From contig NZ_LAJH01000009.1 in assembly GCF_001292625.1 (NCBI RefSeq), positions 682,001 through 746,000 of the forward strand: a stretch of DNA of 64,000 bases, written 5' to 3'. Position 1 is the stretch's first letter, and the number at the start of each line of letters is the position of its first letter. Positions 62,724 to 64,000 of the stretch are shown here, piece by piece. The notes under the pieces were generated by a model that saw only the letters and a program-made list of their open reading frames with translations, had not been told where the DNA came from and made no database searches. Source of the stretch: Shimia sp. SK013. Lineage in GTDB: Bacteria; Pseudomonadota; Alphaproteobacteria; Rhodobacterales; Rhodobacteraceae. The translations under genes and the position numbers were made by a program.

Positions 62724-62808
62724 CGGAATTCCGGCCTAACACGGACCTTAGCGAGGAACAAGCGTTTCTATTTCTCCACACATCTGGCGCTGATGCGGGA
62801 ATATTTCC
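62724..62808. promoter_or_regulatory. Two GGAA/TTCC inverted repeats upstream of cysI operon
   Basis: CGGAATTCCG (62724-62733) and GGAA-TAT-TTCC (62798-62808) share GGAA/TTCC arms. They lie between the Lrp gene and the DUF2849-cysI operon. Candidate sites for the divergent Lrp regulator. The second is followed by TATATATT. Confidence 0.4.
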
Positions 62809-62844
62809 TATATATTACTCAAGTTCTCAAACGGGAGAGAGACA

Positions 62845-63147
62845 GTGCCACGCGCATTCACACCCAAAGTTGTCACCGCAAACGCCCTTATCGAGGGCGA
62901 CGTGATCTATCTGACCGCCGACAACGGCTGGACTCGCGACCTGCCACTGGCCGAGTTGCTGACCGACGAAGCCCACGCCCAGTTGCGTCTGCTTGAGGCA
63001 GAGCAGCAGGTTGGCGAAATCGTTGGCGCGTATCTGGCGGACGCTGTCGCCAGCGACAACGGCCCAGAACCAACCCACTTCCGCGAGGATTTCCGCCGCA
63101 CTGGCCCCTCCAACTATTTCCACGGCAAGCAGGCCGTCGGCCAGTAA
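62845..63147 (+). CDS. DUF2849 protein
   Basis: 100 aa with the DUF2849 pattern: TANALIEGDVIYLTADNGWTRDL, then AEQQVGEIVGAYLADAV and a C-terminal THFREDFRRTGPSNYFHGKQ. The family is found upstream of sulfite reductase in alphaproteobacteria, and its role in sulfur assimilation is not defined. GTG start with GGGAGAGA upstream; 21 bp before cysI. Confidence 0.9.
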   Translation: MPRAFTPKVVTANALIEGDVIYLTADNGWTRDLPLAELLTDEAHAQLRLLEAEQQVGEIVGAYLADAVASDNGPEPTHFREDFRRTGPSNYFHGKQAVGQ

Positions 63148-63168
63148 CAGGCACGCAGGAGCGCACCC

Positions 63169-64000
63169 ATGTATCATTACAACGACTTCGACAAAGCTTT
63201 CTTGGCCGAGCGCAACACTCAGTTTCGCGCACAGGTCGAACGCCGCGTGGCCGGCAACCTGACCGAGGATGAATTCAAGCCGCTGCGCCTGATGAACGGC
63301 CTTTATCTGCAACTGCATGCCTACATGCTGCGCGTCGCCATTCCCTATGGCACACTGTCGTCCGCCCAAATGGACACCCTCGCACTGCTGGCAGACAAGT
63401 GGGACAAGGGCTACGGCCACTTCACCACCCGTCAGAACATCCAATACAACTGGCCCAAGCTGACCGATGTGCCTGACATGCTCGACGCTTTGGGCGAAGT
63501 TGGCATGCACGCGATCCAGACCTCGGGCAACACCATCCGCAACGTGACCGCCGATCATTTCGCCGGCGCTGCTGCGGACGAAATCGAAGACCCGCGCCCA
63601 CTGGCCGAACTGATCCGCCAATGGTCAACAGATCACCCAGAATTTCAGTTCATGGGCCGCAAGTTCAAGATCGCTGTCAGCGGTGCCGCTGCGGATCGCG
63701 CCGTGCTCAAGGCGCATGACTTGGCTGTGCGCATCGTGAAAAACGACGCCGGCGTTGTGGGCTATCAAGTGCTTGTTGGTGGTGGCCTTGGCCGCACGCC
63801 AATGATTGGCAAAGTCCTGCACGACTTCTTGCCCCGAGAAGACTTGCTGCCCTTCATCGAGGCCACAGTCTCGGTCTGGAACCAGATCGGCCGTCGCGAC
63901 AACAAATATAAGGCCCGTATCAAGATCACCGTGCACGAGCACGGTCTTGAAGACATCCGCGCACGCGTCGACGAACGCTTTGCGCAGATCAAACCGACAT
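63169..64000 (+). CDS. cysI: Sulfite/nitrite reductase haemoprotein subunit (partial, runs off the window)
   Basis: The first 277 codons are present. The N-terminal ferredoxin-like half domain is recognisable by LNRLMNGLYLQ-like RLMNGLYLQLHAYMLRVAIPYG and by TTRQNIQYNWPKL; IQTSGNTIRNVTAD and a VGGGLGRTPMIG segment follow. These are siroheme-4Fe-4S reductase motifs. The Fe-S/siroheme cysteines lie beyond the window end. Placement after DUF2849 supports assimilatory sulfite reduction. AGGAG lies 8 bases before the ATG. Confidence 0.92.
   Translation, partial: MYHYNDFDKAFLAERNTQFRAQVERRVAGNLTEDEFKPLRLMNGLYLQLHAYMLRVAIPYGTLSSAQMDTLALLADKWDKGYGHFTTRQNIQYNWPKLTDVPDMLDALGEVGMHAIQTSGNTIRNVTADHFAGAAADEIEDPRPLAELIRQWSTDHPEFQFMGRKFKIAVSGAAADRAVLKAHDLAVRIVKNDAGVVGYQVLVGGGLGRTPMIGKVLHDFLPREDLLPFIEATVSVWNQIGRRDNKYKARIKITVHEHGLEDIRARVDERFAQIKPT

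Overview
This window is chromosomal DNA from an alphaproteobacterium, most probably a marine Rhodobacterales (Roseobacter-group) organism. The evidence is high-GC codon use, 5-aminolevulinate synthase (C4 haem route), a lon-HU pair followed by tRNA-Val genes, DUF2849-cysI, a DctBD/TRAP locus, ispG beside a RodZ-like gene, and many ATGA/TGATG stop-start overlaps. I see no insertion sequence, prophage, CRISPR array or rRNA. Three tRNA genes are present (Asp-GTC, Val-TAC, Val-CAC), all with encoded CCA. Region 1 (1-20.8 kb) is mostly housekeeping: amidase, RF2 (prfB), PBP1A (mrcA), Nudix, AMIN/Amidase_3 cell-wall amidase, a 7TM diguanylate cyclase, aminotransferase, M48-TPR peptidase, DsbA-like oxidoreductase, ispG, RodZ-like protein, hemA (with a perfect FNR box upstream) and an M20 peptidase. 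Region 2 (21.4-39.1 kb) is a catabolic island of about 18 kb. A class III aminotransferase and an IclR regulator diverge from a tripartite tricarboxylate transporter (tctCBA), an aldehyde dehydrogenase and a UPF0261 protein. A convergent MarR/HpaR regulator then diverges from a nine-gene homoprotocatechuate meta-cleavage operon (hpaF, hpaE, hpaD, a second unrelated extradiol dioxygenase, gabD-like, an aromatic-amino-acid decarboxylase, hpaG, hpaH, hpaI). Read together, these genes could carry DOPA or dopamine via 3,4-dihydroxyphenylacetate to pyruvate and succinate without the hydroxylase HpaBC, which is absent here. The operon encodes two non-homologous enzymes predicted to open the same ring (a class III LigB-type and a type I VOC/MndD-type dioxygenase). 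Region 3 (39.1-51.4 kb) holds the tRNA-Val pair, a tailed HU protein, lon with a sigma-32-like promoter, an ATP-grasp protein, tgt, an SPFH/NfeD pair, Fe-S assembly proteins, a periplasmic glycerophosphodiesterase, a 2-oxoglutarate/Fe(II)-type oxygenase and tpiA. Region 4 (51.5-64 kb) holds a DctPQM TRAP transporter with two 16-bp palindromes 33 bp apart upstream of dctP, a sphingolipid-desaturase-like protein, MFS and ACT proteins, a DctB/DctD-like two-component pair whose AAA+ domain lacks the GAFTGA loop, a cytochrome P450, an Lrp regulator and the start of sulfite reductase. A small interspersed repeat built on an 11-bp unit occurs twice, at 14.9 kb and 62.2 kb.
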